DNA of 64,000 nucleotides from Bacteroidota bacterium (GTDB lineage: Bacteria; Bacteroidota; Bacteroidia; B-17B0; Aurantibacillaceae): assembly GCA_019638705.1 (NCBI GenBank), contig JAHBTI010000004.1:89434-153433 (forward strand), given 5' to 3'. The notes beneath the pieces were generated by a model that saw only the letters and a list, made by a program, of their open reading frames with translations, was not told the origin of the DNA and ran no database searches. The translations under genes were made by a program, and so were the position numbers. Positions 1 through 8,093 of the stretch are shown piece after piece; positions within the stretch are counted from its first letter, which is position 1, and each line of letters opens with the position of its first letter.

Positions 1-960
1 CATCATTTTTTTAAAGCACAAAACATTTCTTTTAAAGCATTTAAAGACCAAGTGATTTTTGATAAAAACGAGGTTGTGAAAAATGACGGCACACCTTACA
101 CGGTTTATACGCCCTATCTCAAAAAATGGAAAGAACTACTGACTGAAAAACACTACAAAGTTTATAAACTTGATTTTAAAAAACTGTATCAACAATCTTT
201 TTCAGAAATACTTTCGTTGGAAGAAAATGGATTTAAGAAAACGGATATTCATTTTGAAACCCCAACATTAGATGCATCAATTATTAATGAATACGATAAA
301 TACAGAGATTATCCGGCTTTGCAACGCACCACACAGTTGGGAATTGCTTTGCGATTTGGAACGATTAGCATTCGCCAATGCGTGGCTTTTGCATTAAACC
401 ACAATCAAACTTGGCTGAATGAATTGATTTGGCGGGAATTTTTTATGCAAATCTTGTATCATTTTCCTAAGGTAGTTCATCATTCTTTTAAAGCTAAATA
501 CGATTTTATTCTTTGGCGAAACGATGAACAGGAATTTGAGTTGTGGTGCGAAGGAAAAACCGGCTACCCGATTGTAGATGCAGGAATGCGACAACTGAAC
601 AAAACAGGCTATATGCACAACCGTGTTCGGATGATTGTTGCGAGTTTTTTGTGCAAACATCTATTGATAGATTGGCGTTGGGGCGAAGCGTATTTTGCCC
701 AAAAACTGAATGATTATGATTTGTCTGCCAACAACGGAAACTGGCAGTGGGCAGCAGGTTGCGGTTGCGATGCCGCTCCTTATTTCAGAGTGTTTAATCC
801 GGTACTGCAAACCGAAAAATTTGATAAAAACTTAGCATACATCAAAAAGTGGCTTCCTGAATTTGGAACGGAAAGTTATCCAAAACCTATCGTAGAACAC
901 AACTTTGCAAGAAACAGAGCCTTGCGTGTTTATGGCGAAGCATTAAAAGATAAATTATGA
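1..960 (+). CDS. phr: Deoxyribodipyrimidine photolyase / cryptochrome family protein, 5'-partial
   Basis: This is the C-terminal part (319 residues) of a DNA photolyase, the flavoenzyme that uses light to split cyclobutane pyrimidine dimers. The frame is open from base 1 with no stop, so the N-terminal antenna-binding domain lies before the window. The GTG at 52 is internal, since the residues before it also fit the family. Seen motifs are the FAD-domain signatures GYPIVDAGMRQL with TGYMHNRVRM, then NGNWQWAAGCGCDAAPYFR followed by VFNP, which line the FAD and substrate pocket. The TGA stop overlaps the ATG of the next gene (ATGA), which implies co-translation with a flavin reductase-like protein. 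That pairing fits a flavin-dependent enzyme. A cryptochrome without repair activity cannot be excluded. Confidence 0.93.
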   Translation, partial: HHFFKAQNISFKAFKDQVIFDKNEVVKNDGTPYTVYTPYLKKWKELLTEKHYKVYKLDFKKLYQQSFSEILSLEENGFKKTDIHFETPTLDASIINEYDKYRDYPALQRTTQLGIALRFGTISIRQCVAFALNHNQTWLNELIWREFFMQILYHFPKVVHHSFKAKYDFILWRNDEQEFELWCEGKTGYPIVDAGMRQLNKTGYMHNRVRMIVASFLCKHLLIDWRWGEAYFAQKLNDYDLSANNGNWQWAAGCGCDAAPYFRVFNPVLQTEKFDKNLAYIKKWLPEFGTESYPKPIVEHNFARNRALRVYGEALKDKL

Positions 961-1583
961 TTCATTACAATAAAAAGGCAATATCTGAAATGGAAAAACT
1001 AAAGCGAACTGCTTTTGTTAATTCATTAAGTGGGTTTAAAAGTTTAAACCTTATTGCAACCCAAAACAATAACGGAATAACCAATTTGGCAATTTTTAAT
1101 TCGGTTGTTCATATTGGTGCAAATCCTGCATTGATGGGATTTGTTGTTCGACCGGATTCTGTAGAAAGACACACATTAGCAAATATTCGCAAGAGTGGTT
1201 TTTATACAATTAATCATGTCAGTAATAAGTTTTATGAAAAGGCACATCAAACATCAGCAAGGTATAGAGATGAAATTTCTGAGTTTGATGCGGTAGGATT
1301 AACACCAATTTATAAGAATAACTTTTTTGCTCCCTTTGTAGAAGAATCAAACATACAAATAGGGTTGAAACTTAAAGAAATTGTTTCAATAAAAATTAAT
1401 CAAACCTATTTGGTAATTGGTGAAATTGCAGATGTTTATTTTACCGAAACTTGTTTGATGAAAGCCGGCAATTTAGATTTAGAATTAGCTGAAACAATAT
1501 GTGGAACTGCACTTAATGGCTATCACAAAACAAAGCTCATAAAAAGATTAAACTACGCAAAACCAAAATTTATTTTTGATTAA
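957..1583 (+). CDS. Flavin reductase-like (FMN-binding split barrel) protein
   Basis: A 208-residue protein of the flavin reductase-like family, which binds FMN in a split-barrel fold and usually reduces flavin with NAD(P)H. The N-terminal half has the family pattern: a strand segment SLSGFKSLNLIAT, then TNLAIFNSVVHIGANPALMGFVVRP, where homologues bind FMN phosphate. The ATG overlaps the photolyase stop by 4 bp, so the two are translationally coupled. Supplying reduced flavin to the photolyase is an inference from that coupling. The exact substrate cannot be read from sequence. The next gene is convergent, 59 bp away, with no clear terminator hairpin between. Confidence 0.85.
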   Translation: MIHYNKKAISEMEKLKRTAFVNSLSGFKSLNLIATQNNNGITNLAIFNSVVHIGANPALMGFVVRPDSVERHTLANIRKSGFYTINHVSNKFYEKAHQTSARYRDEISEFDAVGLTPIYKNNFFAPFVEESNIQIGLKLKEIVSIKINQTYLVIGEIADVYFTETCLMKAGNLDLELAETICGTALNGYHKTKLIKRLNYAKPKFIFD

Positions 1584-1642
1584 AAAGTCTCATTTCTACA
1601 GCAGAGCTAATCTTGCAGTCAGTTTATGTAAAAAAGCAAACA

Positions 1643-3061
1643 TTATTCTTTAACAAACTTCTTTACCGCATTCCCCACTTTTATAAAATAAATTCCGCTA
1701 CTCAAATGACTAACGTCTATTTGAGAGTTTTGAGTTTTTAATGTTGAATTTTTAAGACTGTTGCCAAACACGTCCGTAATTTTCACTTCTACCTCTTTAT
1801 TAAAAGTTAAAAACTCAATAGTTAAAATTTCATTTGTCGGGTTCGGGTAAACTCTAAACTTTAAACTTTCAACCTCAAACTCATTAATCCCAACATCAGT
1901 TACATTAAATGCCTGTGTGGCATCTAAAATAAACACACCGTTTTGCATATCCTGTGCTATAATAATGCCGCTTGGTAAATAAGGGTACGCACCCCAGTTA
2001 CCGCGATAGTCGTTTCCGCCGTAATCGTTTTCACTAAATGCGCCCCCTTGCGGATAAGTGTCAAAATAACCCACAACGCCCACATGGTTTGGATTTGAAA
2101 TATTGTAGATATACAAACCATCTTGATAGCAAGACACCACCGCAAACGAATTTCCGATGATGTACGGATTATGCAGCGTGGTTTTTTCGTGCAGTGTAAA
2201 CGTTGCTACAGGCTGTATGTTCCAAAAATTTTCAACGTTTACCCAGTGCATGGGAAGCCCCGCCGGACTTTCATCGCAAAACATCAAATACTTTCCGTTT
2301 TGGGTTAAATAACTGGAGTGATTATAACCTCCCGACAAATAATTTATGTAAGAACCCAAAGGCGTAAATGCATGGGTATTGGCTTCTAATCTAAACACAC
2401 ACAAACCTTTCCAGCCGCAGGAAGCATAAATGGTATCATTGCGCACATACATATCGTGAACATAATCTACCAAGTTGGTAGAAATATCTTGGTCAAGCGT
2501 TCTTAACAATTGCGGTGCTTCGGGATTTGCCAAGCTGAAAACCGCCATTGGCGCAAAACTTCCTGCTGTTCCCGCATCGTTAAAATAAATGCCGCCTATG
2601 TACATTTTATCTTTGTCAATCCAAATGGTGTGTGCTTTTTCAAAATACGTTGTGCCGTTGTGAATGATGTGAACGCTGTCGGGCAAATAGTGCATATCCA
2701 CAATTTGAAAGGTGTTCGGAAACGCATCGTCGCTCACAATGTAGCAGTAATGTCCGTAGGTTTTCATTTCGCGCCAGGTGCAGCCTGATTTTCCTTGCAC
2801 AAACGCGCACACGCTCGGCGAACCGGGCACAGTAACATCAATAAAATAGGTGCCGTTGCTTGTGCCTGAAATGACGTATTCTTTATTTTTGTTTTGCTGA
2901 TACCAACCCCAGCAGCCCGAATACCGCCGCCCGTCAATGCCTGTGTCCACCAAGTTGGGTGTAATGTGCCCAAGCAAATCAATGTTGAAACGTTCGTAAT
3001 TTGTTTGCGCGTTGGCAAAAACAAAACATACAACAAACAGTAAGAGTAATTTTTTTTTCAT
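1643..3061 (-). CDS. Choice-of-anchor B-type secreted protein with T9SS type A sorting domain
   Basis: An exported protein of about 472 residues. The start is placed at the ATG that gives a clean signal peptide (MKKKLLLLFVVCFVFANAQ); an upstream in-frame start would only add a non-signal extension. The body has LVIP-type beta-propeller segments such as GTYFIDVTVPGSP, AHTIWIDKDKMYIGG and VHDMYVRNDTIYASCG, typical of choice-of-anchor B proteins. The last 80 residues are a type A T9SS sorting domain: VYPNPTNEILTIEF, then GIYFIKVGNAVKKFVKE. It should cross the outer membrane by T9SS and be released or anchored at the surface. Its last residues nearly match those of the SBBP protein at 39169-41007. 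The function of the body is unknown. Confidence 0.85.
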   Translation of the reverse strand: MKKKLLLLFVVCFVFANAQTNYERFNIDLLGHITPNLVDTGIDGRRYSGCWGWYQQNKNKEYVISGTSNGTYFIDVTVPGSPSVCAFVQGKSGCTWREMKTYGHYCYIVSDDAFPNTFQIVDMHYLPDSVHIIHNGTTYFEKAHTIWIDKDKMYIGGIYFNDAGTAGSFAPMAVFSLANPEAPQLLRTLDQDISTNLVDYVHDMYVRNDTIYASCGWKGLCVFRLEANTHAFTPLGSYINYLSGGYNHSSYLTQNGKYLMFCDESPAGLPMHWVNVENFWNIQPVATFTLHEKTTLHNPYIIGNSFAVVSCYQDGLYIYNISNPNHVGVVGYFDTYPQGGAFSENDYGGNDYRGNWGAYPYLPSGIIIAQDMQNGVFILDATQAFNVTDVGINEFEVESLKFRVYPNPTNEILTIEFLTFNKEVEVKITDVFGNSLKNSTLKTQNSQIDVSHLSSGIYFIKVGNAVKKFVKE

Positions 3062-3083
3062 TTGAATAAACTGTGCTGTTGCA

Positions 3084-3091
3084 AAAGTAAA
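3084..3091 (-). promoter_or_regulatory. Candidate Bacteroidota -7 element (TACTTTTG)
   Basis: On the minus strand TACTTTTG matches the Bacteroidota -7 consensus TAnnTTTG and lies about 22 bp before the ATG at 3061. No TTTG at the usual -33 spacing is seen, so support is partial. Confidence 0.4.
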
Positions 3092-3142
3092 AAACAGTTC
3101 ACACAAAAAGCGTATGAAAAATTTTGCCTGTTAAGCAGTATT

Positions 3143-3481
3143 TTACAAATTCCTGTCCATTCTCTTATAAAACCTCAACAAAATAATGATGAAAACAACA
3201 GAGAGAACAACATTTGCATAAAACATTGCACCTGTTTGCCGAATGCTTAAATAAAAAATGGTTTTGGCAAAAAACACAAGCAAATACAGTTGTACGCCCC
3301 AGCGTTTAAAATACCACAAACCCACACAGGCAATAAAATGAGCCGCCACCAAAATACCGTAAACCGCAGGCATCAGTTCTCCCAATTTTTTTATAGAGGG
3401 CGAAAACACTTGCGGAAACGTAAATACCACCGATACATAACCGATAATACAAATGACAGATATGATGAGAGGGCGTTTCAA
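3143..3481 (-). CDS. Small multi-spanning membrane protein of unknown function
   Basis: A 112-residue, very hydrophobic protein with about four predicted membrane segments, ending in a basic tail (RFYKRMDRNL). The start must be TTG: an in-frame TGA lies two codons upstream and no ATG exists near the N-terminus. It begins 9 bp after the stop of the MacB-like permease on the same strand, so it is probably the last gene of that transcript. No family is recognised and the role is unknown. It may assist the permease, but only proximity suggests this. Confidence 0.65.
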   Translation of the reverse strand: MKRPLIISVICIIGYVSVVFTFPQVFSPSIKKLGELMPAVYGILVAAHFIACVGLWYFKRWGVQLYLLVFFAKTIFYLSIRQTGAMFYANVVLSVVFIIILLRFYKRMDRNL

Positions 3482-3489
3482 TTTTCAAA

Positions 3490-4737
3490 TCAATTACTGC
3501 GTATAGCTTCCACAGGGTCAAGTTGAGATGCGCTGTATGCAGGAACAAATCCGCTGATGACACCAATTAAACCTGAAACCGTGAAACCAAGAATAATATT
3601 TGTGCTGCTTAAATTAATATCCATGTTAATCAGGTTTTTTCCGAAGAAGGTAATAAAGTAAGTAAGCAACAAACCAAAGAAACCGCCAATTAAACTTAAC
3701 AACACACTTTCGCTCAAAAACTGAAAAAGAATAAACAAATTTTTTGCGCCCAAACTTTTTTGAATACCGATTAAATTTGTGCGTTCTCTTACCGAAACAA
3801 ACATAATATTGGCAATGCCAAAACCGCCCACCAAAATAGAAAATCCGCCGATAACCCAGCCTGCCGCGCCAATTACACCAAACAAATCGTCTAACCGTTC
3901 ACTGATTAAGGTGGTTTCATTCAGCGCAAAATTATGTTCTGCTTTTGGTTTTAGCCGCCTGATGCTGCGCATAATGCCAATCAGTTCATCTTTCATTTCA
4001 TCGTTAGATACATTGGCTTTTGCTTTTACAAAAATAGTGGGCGATGTGCCTTCGGCCCGTGTATCCATTAAATAACGGGCAAACGCAAAAGGAATTAACA
4101 CCTGTGTATCGTAACTCATGCCAATCATGCTTTCGCCCTCTTTTTTTATTACACCAATTACCTGTGCTTTGTGTCCCGCAATTTTAATTTCTTTTCCAAT
4201 GGCATTTTCATTTGGAAATAAACCTTGCGCAATTTCTGCACCAAGCAAGGCTACACGGTAACCCGCATCGGTTTCTTTGCGTGAAAAATATCTTCCCTCG
4301 TTCAGTTCAAAACTTTTTATTTTGTATGTGTCGTATGAAACGCCTGCCACCAAAGCATTTTGAACGCTGTTGGATTTATACTGCACCGTTTTTCGCTTTT
4401 CGGCTCTAAACGCAACGGCTTCGGCACTTTTGCAGCGTTTTTGAATTTCAGGCATTTCATAATACTGCGGTTTTGGGCGGTTCATGTATTTCCACCAGGG
4501 GTATTCGCCGGGGTCTTCAGACACCCAGGGCCATTTTTGAATATACACCACATTGCTGCCTAAGGATTGCAAACTGTCGCGAATGTTATTTTCCAAACTG
4601 TCCACAATGGTAAATACAAGAATAATGGCAAAAATGCCGATTGTAATTCCCAACAAACTCAAAAAAGAGCGCAATTTGTTTGACACTAACGATTGCCATG
4701 CAAACACAAAACTTTCTTTGAGCAGGATAAAAAGCAT
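3490..4737 (-). CDS. ABC transporter permease, MacB/FtsX type
   Basis: A 415-residue integral membrane subunit of a MacB-type ABC system. The N-terminal membrane helix (about residues 20-45, LSLLGITIGIFAIILVFTI) is followed by a long periplasmic MacB_PCD-like domain (about 50-270). Three C-terminal helices form the FtsX domain (about 285-405). The loop FVSVRERTNLIGIQKSLGAK is the family hallmark, and the ending SQLDPVEAIR is typical. Such permeases work with a separate ATPase as mechanotransducers for lipoprotein, peptide or drug handling. No ATPase gene is adjacent in this window. A small TTG-started membrane protein follows 8 bp downstream. Confidence 0.9.
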   Translation of the reverse strand: MLFILLKESFVFAWQSLVSNKLRSFLSLLGITIGIFAIILVFTIVDSLENNIRDSLQSLGSNVVYIQKWPWVSEDPGEYPWWKYMNRPKPQYYEMPEIQKRCKSAEAVAFRAEKRKTVQYKSNSVQNALVAGVSYDTYKIKSFELNEGRYFSRKETDAGYRVALLGAEIAQGLFPNENAIGKEIKIAGHKAQVIGVIKKEGESMIGMSYDTQVLIPFAFARYLMDTRAEGTSPTIFVKAKANVSNDEMKDELIGIMRSIRRLKPKAEHNFALNETTLISERLDDLFGVIGAAGWVIGGFSILVGGFGIANIMFVSVRERTNLIGIQKSLGAKNLFILFQFLSESVLLSLIGGFFGLLLTYFITFFGKNLINMDINLSSTNIILGFTVSGLIGVISGFVPAYSASQLDPVEAIRSN

Positions 4738-4763
4738 GATTTAAAAGTACGCATTTAGTTTTT

Positions 4764-4810
4764 AGTCGTAAGAAATTAGTCGTAAGTCTTGGACTAAATT
4801 TCTTACGACT
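4764..4810. repeat. Inverted repeat with 14-bp arms built from the GTCGTAAG motif
   Basis: Arms AGTCGTAAGAAATT (4764-4777) and AATTTCTTACGACT (4797-4810) are perfectly complementary. A third partial copy, AGTCGTAAG, follows the left arm. The right arm overlaps the last codons of the small membrane protein gene at 4803. The same GTCGTAAG word recurs near 28,090-28,107. It could act as a terminator-like hairpin, but there is no T tract. Confidence 0.6.
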
Positions 4811-5021
4811 TGTTTTTCAAAAATTCCTCGTGGCGTTTGCGCTGCCGCTTGCGTATTAAATAAATTACTGCCGACATAATGAAGAAAAGAAAAAAGAACA
4901 GCGCGCTGTCGTTATCTTTTGTAAGTAAAAAATACACCACGCAGCACACGCTGAGTAGTGCGCCAACAAGCCAAAGGCGTTCTAAAAAAACAAAGGTGCG
5001 TAATTGAAAATCAGGTTTCAT
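4803..5021 (-). CDS. Small two-helix membrane protein, unknown function
   Basis: A 72-residue protein with two hydrophobic segments (WLVGALLSVCCVVYFLL and FFFLFFIMSAVIYLI) and a strongly basic C-terminus (RKRQRKRHEEFLKNKS). The ATG start is clear. It lies 23 bp downstream of lptC on the same strand and is probably the last gene of the coaX / outer-membrane protein / lptC transcript. Its final codons are part of a 14-bp inverted repeat. No family is recognised and no function is claimed. Confidence 0.6.
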   Translation of the reverse strand: MKPDFQLRTFVFLERLWLVGALLSVCCVVYFLLTKDNDSALFFFLFFIMSAVIYLIRKRQRKRHEEFLKNKS

Positions 5022-5044
5022 ATATGTAATATTTATTTTTTAAA

Positions 5045-5596
5045 TTAATTGTTAAGGCGAAACGTGCCTGTTACTTTTTTGAGTTCGTATTGTGTAAAAT
5101 CTTGATTGCTTTCCATACCATGTCCTGTAATAACTTCGGTGGCGGTGGTAATTTTTACGGGTGCGTCGGTATAAATGCGTTGCGTATTTTCATTCCAGAT
5201 TAATTTTTCGGTTTCTAATTTTGTACCCTCTTTGTTTACTACTTCTACGGCATAACGCGCTTCCATACGTTTGGAAACATCGTAACGCACACCGTAATTG
5301 GCACGCAGCGTAGCCGACACTTTTTCGTCTTCGTCAAAAAAAGTAACAAACACGCCTTTTGGCATTACGGTAAACGGTTCGGTTACGTTTTTGTCAAACA
5401 TCAGCATACGGTTTGCTTTAAGCATAATTTTAAGTTGCGCACTGTCGGTGTAAAGCAGGGTAACGCTGTCGCCAATTTGCGAGGGACGAACTTTGTTGTC
5501 GGGCAACGCCATAACATCGTTCATGGTGTTGGTGCAAGATGAAAGCGCGAGTAAAAATGAAATTATGCAAGCATATTTAAGCATGCTTTTAATCAT
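5045..5596 (-). CDS. lptC: LPS export ABC transporter periplasmic protein LptC
   Basis: A 183-residue lipoprotein. The signal peptide ends in a lipobox (ALSSC, Cys about residue 21), so it should be lipid-anchored rather than helix-anchored as in E. coli. The body has the LptC/OstA beta-jellyroll pattern: repeated short strands including YAVEVVNKEGTKLETEKLIW, NENTQRIYTDAPVKITT and TGHGMESNQDFTQYELKKVTG. This last segment is the conserved LptC/LptA motif. LptC receives lipopolysaccharide from LptB2FG and passes it to LptA across the periplasm. It overlaps the upstream outer-membrane protein gene by 8 bp. The coaX - outer-membrane protein - lptC order is common in Bacteroidota. Confidence 0.88.
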   Translation of the reverse strand: MIKSMLKYACIISFLLALSSCTNTMNDVMALPDNKVRPSQIGDSVTLLYTDSAQLKIMLKANRMLMFDKNVTEPFTVMPKGVFVTFFDEDEKVSATLRANYGVRYDVSKRMEARYAVEVVNKEGTKLETEKLIWNENTQRIYTDAPVKITTATEVITGHGMESNQDFTQYELKKVTGTFRLNN

Positions 5597-7001
5597 ATCT
5601 GAATTTTTGAAACCAGCGGTCAGAAAAAGTAAAGCCGAAATGTATGCGCCAAAAATTTTCTTTCAGCAAACTTTGACTTCCAAAACCTGTTTGTCCGTAT
5701 TGCGCACTTACGTTTACCATTGACGAAACTCTGCCAACGCCCACAGGAATACCTATTCCAACCGAAATGGCAGCCGTAGGAATAACAGAATTTCTCACGT
5801 TAATATAACCGCTTTGATACGAAACGCCGGCGCGGTAATTTATGCGTTTTAAAAAAGCATTGCTTCCGCTTGCAAATTTTTCGGGAACAAAATTTCCGCC
5901 CAAAGCCACGCGGTATGAATTTTTAAAATCGTTTTCAAAATTCGGGTACTGAAAATTTTGCCAATCGGTAATTGCAAAATCAGCCACAATGTTTATGCGT
6001 TCGCCTTTTTTAAAACCTATGCCAAATCCCTGTTCCAATGGTAATTTTAATTTTCCTGCCGCGCTGTTAATAAACAAAACCGTGTCTGTTGGTACTGATT
6101 GCCCCGAAATATAATTAAACGCGAGGTAAGAATAATTCGCTTTCAGCTCGTTATTCAACGCCATAAAAAATCCGAATGTGAATTTTATTTTTTCGCGCAA
6201 AACTCTTTTCCCAATGCTGTCAATGGTTATTGCCGTTTGTGCACCAAAATTTCCGGTAAAATCCCGCACGTTAATGGCTCTGTCGGTAAACGTATTGTTG
6301 TATAAACTTGCGTAAGGATAAATGACATCTGTTGTGTTTTCAATGTTCCCGAAAATATAATTGGCATTTGCACCAATTGAGAAATCACTCAACATTTTGC
6401 TGAAAAACTCGCCTGTTTTATAACCTGCTCGCGACAAGGTTTTCAGCGTATCGTGTATGTACAAATGTTTTCTTCGGTAAGTGGTTAAACGTTTATTGAA
6501 AGGCATAATGCCGTAACCGAGAAAAACTTTGTTCATTCCGCCTGTGCCGCTGTATTTGTTAAGCACCGTGCCAATGTTTTCTATGTCAGAACTGTTTTGC
6601 GTATCGTAACCCACGCTGCTGTACGGCTGAATACCAAAACACGCGCCACCGTTGCTGCCCACAGGAAAACCAAGCGAGCCGTAAGAAAAATTAGTGCCCC
6701 ATTTTTTTAAGGAAGTGTTATTGCCCGAAAATTTGGAATGGTTAAATGTTCCGCCAACTTCCAACGATGTGAGTTTGATTAATGAATACGCCGCAGGATT
6801 GCCCGCGTTAATAAAAATGGGCATTGTTGAATCGGGTTTTAAGGCAATGTGTGCGCCGCCCATACCCATATTGTGCGCAAAAGTTGTGTTGTTTAATTCT
6901 CCAAAACCGTAACGTGAATACGGAGAGAATGTGTTGTTTTGACTGACACCCGCAAGAGAAAAAAGAACGAAAAAAGAGAGTGTATAAAATTTATTTTTCA
7001 A
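5589..7001 (-). CDS. Outer-membrane beta-barrel protein of unknown function, lptC operon
   Basis: A 470-residue exported protein: a signal peptide (MKNKFYTLSFFVLFSLAGVSQ), then NTFSPYSRYGFGELNN, a segment common in Bacteroidota barrels. Alternating beta-strand sequence runs to the end and finishes with an aromatic (FTFSDRWFQKFRYD). It is a FadL/porin-like barrel by appearance, but no ligand can be named. The start is TTG: an in-frame TAA lies a few codons upstream and no ATG fits. It overlaps coaX by 11 bp and lptC by 8 bp, so the three genes are tightly coupled, and a role in the cell envelope is likely. Confidence 0.8.
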   Translation of the reverse strand: MKNKFYTLSFFVLFSLAGVSQNNTFSPYSRYGFGELNNTTFAHNMGMGGAHIALKPDSTMPIFINAGNPAAYSLIKLTSLEVGGTFNHSKFSGNNTSLKKWGTNFSYGSLGFPVGSNGGACFGIQPYSSVGYDTQNSSDIENIGTVLNKYSGTGGMNKVFLGYGIMPFNKRLTTYRRKHLYIHDTLKTLSRAGYKTGEFFSKMLSDFSIGANANYIFGNIENTTDVIYPYASLYNNTFTDRAINVRDFTGNFGAQTAITIDSIGKRVLREKIKFTFGFFMALNNELKANYSYLAFNYISGQSVPTDTVLFINSAAGKLKLPLEQGFGIGFKKGERINIVADFAITDWQNFQYPNFENDFKNSYRVALGGNFVPEKFASGSNAFLKRINYRAGVSYQSGYINVRNSVIPTAAISVGIGIPVGVGRVSSMVNVSAQYGQTGFGSQSLLKENFWRIHFGFTFSDRWFQKFRYD

Positions 7002-7716
7002 GGTTGAAGTTTAAAATGGTGTTAAGTCCGCGCAGCAAAATATTTTGGTCGGCAAAGAAACGGTTTTTAAGTTGTTTGCACAAATAATCGCTGTCGCCGC
7101 CTGTAATAACGACTTGCAAATCGGGATATTGTGCAAGGTAGTGAGAAATCATGCCGTCCACTTCCAAAGCCGAGCCAAGCAATGCGCCCGATAAAAGAGA
7201 TTCTTGCGTGCTTTCGCCAATCAGTTTTTCATAATTTTTATCAAAATCAACCAATGGCAAACGGTGCGTGTAATCATTCATGGCTTTTAAGCGCATGGGG
7301 ATACCGGGTGAAATTGCTCCGCCCAGATATTCGTTTTGCGCGTTTGCAAAATTGTATTTAATGCAAGTGCCGGCATCAACCGTCAGCACATTTTTGTTTG
7401 GAAACAAACTGAAAGCCCCAACAGAAGCGGCAATACGGTCAGAACCCAAAGTGGCAGAACTTTTATATAAATTTTTTAGCGGAATTTTTGTGTCGGCTTT
7501 AAAAACGAGTGTATGAATTTTTTGAGAAAGCATTTTTGCAGCAGCTTCGTGATTACCTGTAACGGAAGCTATGCAACAATGTTGTATGTTTTGAAAAAGA
7601 TGTAGAGCATTCAGTAATTCCGTTTCCGAATTAAAAATCTTTTTTTCTACAAGATTTTCCCCTTCAAAAACGGCGGTTTTTATGCGCGTGTTGCCAAAAT
7701 CCAAAACTAAATTCAT
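6991..7716 (-). CDS. coaX: Type III pantothenate kinase
   Basis: A 241-residue enzyme that phosphorylates pantothenate with ATP, the first step of coenzyme A synthesis. The start is the ATG giving MNLVLDFGNTRIK, where DFGNTRIK is the ASKHA-family phosphate motif. An upstream in-frame extension of 30 residues does not fit the family. Other seen motifs are TLGSDRIAASVGA, TVDAGTCIKY with GGAISPGI (pantothenate and metal site) and VITGGDS (adenosine site). Length is normal for CoaX. It is the first gene of the envelope operon reading leftward and its 5' side faces the tRNA-Phe promoter, so the intergenic region is divergent. Confidence 0.95.
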   Translation of the reverse strand: MNLVLDFGNTRIKTAVFEGENLVEKKIFNSETELLNALHLFQNIQHCCIASVTGNHEAAAKMLSQKIHTLVFKADTKIPLKNLYKSSATLGSDRIAASVGAFSLFPNKNVLTVDAGTCIKYNFANAQNEYLGGAISPGIPMRLKAMNDYTHRLPLVDFDKNYEKLIGESTQESLLSGALLGSALEVDGMISHYLAQYPDLQVVITGGDSDYLCKQLKNRFFADQNILLRGLNTILNFNLEK

Positions 7717-7778
7717 CGGCTCTAAAGATAGACGAATAAAGGCTTTACAAAATTTTGGGTGAATATTTTTTACAAATA

Positions 7779-7809
7779 TTTTGCAGAAAAGAGAAAATGA
7801 GTACATTTG
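7779..7809 (+). promoter_or_regulatory. Promoter of tRNA-Phe (TTTTG ... TACATTTG)
   Basis: A -33 TTTTG (7779-7783) and a -7 TACATTTG (7802-7809) are separated by 18 bp. They fit the Bacteroidota housekeeping promoter (TTTG, about 19 bp, TAnnTTTG). The tRNA begins about 30 bp further on, consistent with a short 5' leader. Confidence 0.75.
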
Positions 7810-7838
7810 CAGCCTCTAAACTAATAAGAGCAAAGCAT

Positions 7839-7914
7839 GGTACCTTAGCTCAGTCGGTAGAGCAAAGGACTGAAAATCCTTGTGTCCCTGGTTCGATTCC
7901 TGGAGGTACCACCA
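7839..7914 (+). tRNA. tRNA-Phe (anticodon GAA)
   Basis: A full cloverleaf is visible. The acceptor stem GGTACCT (7839-7845) pairs with AGGTACC (7904-7910). The D stem GCTC/GAGC is 7848-7851 with 7860-7863. The anticodon stem AAGGA/TCCTT holds the loop CTGAAAA with GAA at 7872-7874. The T arm is CCTGG TTCGATT CCTGG. The discriminator A at 7911 is followed by an encoded CCA (7912-7914). A promoter and a terminator flank it, so it is a single-gene transcript. Confidence 0.97.
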
Positions 7915-7917
7915 AAG

Positions 7918-7957
7918 CGGGGAAATCAAAAATTAAATTTGATTCCCCGTTTTTTAT
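7918..7957 (+). terminator. Rho-independent terminator of tRNA-Phe
   Basis: The left arm CGGGGAAATCAAA (7918-7930) pairs with TTTGATTCCCCG (7938-7949), with one bulged A, and is followed by a run of six T. It lies 4 bp after the encoded CCA. Confidence 0.9.
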
Positions 7958-8093
7958 TTGAGTGCATATCCCATATTAATTAGGTGATGTATGATAACGC
8001 CGAGTATAGCTTTTGTTTAATACATTTCACAATTCAAATAATCCTATATTTAGCCTGTAAATTTTGACTGAGAAATACTTTTAAGAAAGAAGT